The notes beneath the pieces are model-generated. The model did not search any database. It worked only from the letters and a program-made list of their open reading frames with translations, and was not told the origin of the DNA. From Helichrysum umbraculigerum (taxonomy: Eukaryota > Streptophyta > Magnoliopsida > Asterales > Asteraceae): DNA of 64,000 bases. A program made the translations under genes and the position numbers. Shown piece by piece: positions 59,975-64,000 of this stretch. The DNA is taken from NCBI GenBank assembly GCA_949592205.1, contig CATIUR010000003.1:145429259-145493258 (forward strand). Reading direction: 5' to 3'. How positions within the stretch are numbered: position 1 is the stretch's first letter; each line of letters opens with the position of its first letter.

Positions 59975-61625
59975 CTAAGGTTATAGTGAACTAGGTTGCA
60001 TTTAGTGGGCCTAGACTATGACCGTTAGGCAGTATTCCTTATTAGGTATAACTAGTTCAGGGATTACATCATACGAACTTAATTTAACATAGCGTAGCTA
60101 ACTATGTACAATTAAGCAAAGATGATGTAAGATTTGAAAGGGGTTATACTGAGTTGGGAATGCACTAGTTGACTCTGATTGTTTTGTGCTAGATATCCTA
60201 GGCTATTATATGTACTATAGGTATATATTAATAGGCCTTACATGTATACTACTTCTACGTATCAAATATATACTGGGTATATACAACTCAATTCCGCTGT
60301 ACTATCATTTACTCGTGAAGAGGCACATCGCCGTCTTCCTAACTATTACGACTCGACACTTTCTCCTTATGTACGCATAGGAGGATATCACATATATCAC
60401 TGAACCTCGGGAAGGAGGTACAACCGTATTTAATGGGAATGGAAACCCACACATGCTAAACGTCCACGAAACTTAAAACAGATTTAAAACTTTTCAACCA
60501 TAACCGTATGGATTGCAATTGGATTAGTGTTGACTAAGTCCACGATAAATAAATTATTTCAATCATTACTTGATCATTTAGATCAATTGATTCAACACCT
60601 CAGTGCGTTGGGCACTCACATTCTAGCCTCTGTGCTACATTTGGGAAAACACATAACTTCAACACACATTTGGCCTTAGGGCTACAATCAAACAACACAC
60701 GGCACGTGGTGCTGCAATCACACGGTATGTTGATACCGCCATTTGGGCACGTTAGTGCAATCCTCATAGTATGTCGATACTACAAATTATAGCATGTTGA
60801 TGCTACACTCATAGTACATGGGTACTACAATTTCAATGCCGCGGGCACTTCATTACAGCACGTGGTGCTGTGTTTCATGGTACTTTGGTACTACAATTAC
60901 AAAACACTAGTATCTCAATTACTGTGCTGATAGCACTGCATTATAGCACTAGGTGCTACTTCAATTATACATGTAGACTTGTTATAGTTGCATGTACGAC
61001 TTACATATATACATATACACTTACTTAACTGGGCACGAGGTGCCACACCTGACTTTTATTATGAACGTATACTGGTATAGTTACGTGTACACCATATATG
61101 TATATACGACCAATTAAGCATGTAATGCTTTAATCAATAAATACACGATGATGTCACCACACACATGGGTTGTGTTGGTGGACCCTGCTTCAACACCACC
61201 GAGGACACTGTAGTTGTCACATACACAGGCATGAATGGCCGTACGATATTCTAGTACTACGATATAGTCCATTGGACTACTCACAACAACATAATCTTGG
61301 ATTGACTACATAGAAAACACAATTCGATCATGGTACGACCGCAACTAGAAACTACAACTCAACTGGTCACAACACTCGAAAAACATGAGATTCATGATAA
61401 CTTAACTAAAGAAAACTAAACAACGGTTACTTAAACTGTTGTACCAACAATACAAAAGGGCAGTGATGCGCCTGCCACCTACAATATCAAAAACTTCAAC
61501 GTCAAGAATCGTAGGATCCCGTGTATCATAAATTCCAACTCAAGTTAGCTACTTATGTCATTGTAATAATCATCATCTTTGATTAAAGATCTCACACTTT
61601 GTCATTTCATTCTTGTTCAAGAATC

Positions 61626-62596
61626 ATGCCTCCTAAACGACCAACTTTCACTCGAGCTGAGCAAGATCAAATCATTAATCAAGCAGTGACTGCGACCCTA
61701 GCTGCTCAGAACCAAGTAAAGCCTTGCACTTTTAGGGATTTCCTGAGGTGCGAACCCCCAAACTTCGTCGGGACTGAAGGAGCTGTCGGATTAATTCGAT
61801 GGTTCGAGAGAATGGAATCTATTTTCCACATGTGCAACTGCCCCGACGACTGCAAAGTCTTGTACGCCACATATACCCTCCAGGATGATGCCTCTACCTG
61901 GTGGAATTTTCACGCCCGAACTGTAGGAATCGACACTGCTCACGAACTTTCGTGGGAAGACCTGAAACAAATCATGAAGGACAAGTATTGCCCGTCGAAG
62001 TTCTTCACAAACTCGAGGATGAACTTTGGTTTCTCACCGTAAAAGACAACGACATCGAAACATATACCAATCATTTCCAACAACTAGCATCCCTTTGTCC
62101 AAACATAGTAAACCCTGAAAACAAACGAATCGGGAGGTACATTGGTGGACTCCCATTGCTAATTGAGGGAATGGTCACCGCCTCTAAACCCACTACTATT
62201 GAAGAGGCTATTCGCATGGCCCACAGACTCATGGCACAGGTGGTTCGACGCGGGCCACCTGCAACGGAAAACAATCAAGAAAAAGGGAATGGAAGTTCCA
62301 GCTCTAGCCAAAATCCAACGAATCAACCTGAACCCTTGAGGTCCTACGCTGCTGAACCCAACGACCGACAAGGCTATGCGGGTAACAAACCATTTTGTCA
62401 CGGCTGCAAACGTCATCATGACGGAATTTGCGGATTACCCTGCGAAAGATGCCAACGATATGGACATGTAATCCGGGACTGCAGAGTTCCCGCCAATCCC
62501 GACTCTCGAAGGATATGCTTCAAATGTAAGGAACCTGGTCATTACAAGAAGGACTGCCCAAAAAGACGCAAAATTCACCTTATCGACTCCGAGTAA
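61626..62596 (+). pseudogene. Frameshifted Ty3-type gag
   Basis: The ATG at 61626 opens MPPKRPTFTRAEQD and runs through the retrotransposon gag domain (LIRWFERMESIFHMC, DDASTWWNFHAR) to a stop at 62042. The rest of gag continues in the next frame from about 62000: a segment with DELWFLTVKDND, then two CCHC zinc knuckles, CERCQRYGHVIRDC and CFKCKEPGHYKKDC, ending with TGA/TAA context at 62596. The break lies near 61990-62005, consistent with a one-base indel. Protease, reverse transcriptase, RNase H and integrase are absent between here and the 3' LTR. A programmed shift is conceivable but no classic slippery signal is apparent. Confidence 0.87.
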
Positions 62597-63118
62597 ATCA
62601 AATAAATCTCCAACAATAATGTAAGTACAATCTCTCCTCGAAAACATGGCTCTTCAATTATAGGTCCGTTCAACACGTACTTATTATCCCCGATATCATT
62701 TTATTGACTTAATGTCGATTACATCATAGGGCTAGTGACCTAGACCCAAGTAAAACTTAAAAGTTTGCTTTCAGCAGACTAACCGACTGAACATTCACCA
62801 ACTACTTAGTCCTGATAGGACTATTCACTAAACGGTCACTATGTGACAAATATCTAGTCCCGAATGGACTACGACGTAAATGGTTATCTAGCAATCACAA
62901 AAAAAAATCATACACCCGACAAACAATATGGTCAGAATATGACTACAACGATAAACCGCTACTCAGTCAGGGATTGACTGCCATTCAACTCCATTATAAG
63001 GCATGATATGTCTGCAATCTTTTCGACAAATACCTCGTACGTGCATTGCTCCCCAGACCACGCGCGACCCCGACCTCATTTTAAATTTCGGGACGAAATT
63101 TTCTTAACAGGGAGAGAA
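62597..63118 (+). other. Non-coding 3' internal region and purine tract
   Basis: It has no ORF of note. It contains short repeated phrases such as AGTCCCGAATGGACTA and CTAGTCCTGATAGGAC. It ends TTCGGGACGAAATTTTCTTA and the purine tract ACAGGGAGAGAA directly before the 3' LTR. Confidence 0.75.
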
Positions 63119-64000
63119 TGTAACACCTGGTCAAAAAGTCAACTTGCGCGTCTAATTTAAACTTTTTATAATTGTATTATTATATACAATTATAACTCAG
63201 CGAGCAAAAACTTTACATTTTATATAATGAATAGTGATTATGTAATAATCACAAATAAAACCATTTGAAGTCACATTAGATTTTAAATTGAATAAAACTA
63301 TTTTTAATTTAATTAATTACTAATCGAAAGAACGGAAATATAAATCTAAAAATATTAAATTTATATATATTATTCGGGTACAAAATACGGGTATTTTACA
63401 CTGCAAAATAGGAACGAAGTGGGGGAAAACTCCTCCCCACCCCTTTGGATCAGCCACCCAACCCCCCCAAACCCCTCCCATTTCATTTCATTTCTTTCTA
63501 TCTCATTTTCTTTTCACACACAAACACTCTCCACCCAATTACCACAAATTTTCGGAACTACAAATCGACACACGAAATTTACATTTTCGGAATCACCAAC
63601 AAGAGAGGAGCAACATTAACAAAGGCCACACCTTCGTTTTCTTCCTCGTTTGGCCTCGATTCGCAATTGTAAGAAATTTCTAAATCTTTAGATCTAATCA
63701 TTTTGGTGTAATGTTTTGGTGTAATAATGCTTACACAACTTAGTTATAACCTAAACAACAAAGAAAACATGATTTTACAGCTTGAAAATACGTTAGATTT
63801 GCGATTTTGATCGGAAAAACGCGACAGCCGCGAGTTTCTAGGCTGGTGTTCATCCATGCGACACAACGCTTGTGTCGCATGTTGTGTCGCATGTTGTGTC
63901 GCATAATTCCATTTGTGTCGTGTCTTATGTCGCATAAACTACCCATGCGACACAACGCTTGTGTCGTACTCTATGTCGCACCTTGTGTCGTATTTCCATA
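63119..64000 (+). repeat. 3' LTR of the gag-only element (first 882 bp)
   Basis: It is collinear with 56892-57773 at an offset of 6227 bases. Differences noticed are G to A near 63203 and G to A near 63840. It continues past the window. Confidence 0.93.

Larger units (their letters stand above)
56892..64000 (+). mobile_element. Gag-only LTR retrotransposon (TR-GAG type), 3' LTR cut by window end
   Basis: The 5' LTR (56892-59959, 3068 bp) starts TGTAACACCTGG and ends GGGTGTTACA. A primer-binding site complementary to initiator Met tRNA follows, then about 1.6 kb of leader, a gag ORF, only 520 bp without any pol, a purine tract and a second LTR from 63119. In the 882 bp that can be compared the LTRs differ at two positions that I noticed, so the insertion is recent. 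TR-GAG elements are non-autonomous Ty3-type retrotransposons that keep only gag and depend on a related full element. The 5-bp flank on the left is GAAAT (56887-56891); its partner lies outside the window. Confidence 0.88.

Overview
The window is nuclear DNA of a flowering plant, almost certainly a eudicot. It is AT-rich, its genes have many GT-AG introns, and it carries plant-only genes (SPA, ARC5/DRP5B, PPI1, a VQ protein) and typical plant transposons. Asteraceae would fit, but nothing here proves the family.

Six protein-coding genes are supported. (1) A SPA-family photomorphogenesis repressor (36-5782, +) lacks its 5' end, which lies before the window. (2) A family GT14 glucuronosyltransferase of the GLCAT14 type (6891-9822, -) is tail-to-tail with SPA and has a 5'UTR intron. 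(3) PPI1, proton pump interactor (27500-30518, +), also has a 5'UTR intron. (4) A plastid-type RNA-binding S4-domain protein (32365-35003, +). (5) ARC5/DRP5B, the chloroplast-division dynamin (36118-40692, +). (6) An intronless VQ-motif protein (49195-49836, +). Exon coordinates were worked out by hand from splice sites, phase and family similarity; phases add up across every gene.

The rest is mostly transposons, many with target-site duplications (TSDs) readable by eye: hAT MITEs (8-bp TSD), Mutator-type foldback MITEs (9-bp TSD), Tourist/Harbinger elements (3-bp TSD), one Stowaway, tRNA-derived SINE-like units and a 1.55-kb LTR element behind ARC5. From 15685 to 22139 there is a four-level stack: a dead PIF/Harbinger transposon is split by an LTR, that LTR is split by a second LTR of the same family in the opposite orientation, and the second ends in three alternating tRNA-like units. 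Both LTRs carry arrays of short hairpins. From 51933 to about 56300 a minus-strand Helitron-like end is followed by decayed fragments of a plasma-membrane H+-ATPase gene and of an unidentified multi-exon gene. From 56892 to the window end lies a recent LTR retrotransposon that encodes only a frameshifted gag and whose long LTR holds another, different hairpin array.

The genes do not form one pathway. SPA acts in light signalling, ARC5 and the S4 protein in the plastid, PPI1 at the proton pump, GLCAT14 in arabinogalactan synthesis in the Golgi, and the VQ protein probably in MAPK/WRKY defence signalling. The most unusual material is structural: hairpin-bearing LTRs, alternating tRNA-like units, a telomere-motif palindrome directly upstream of the S4 gene, and the gene-capturing Helitron candidate.
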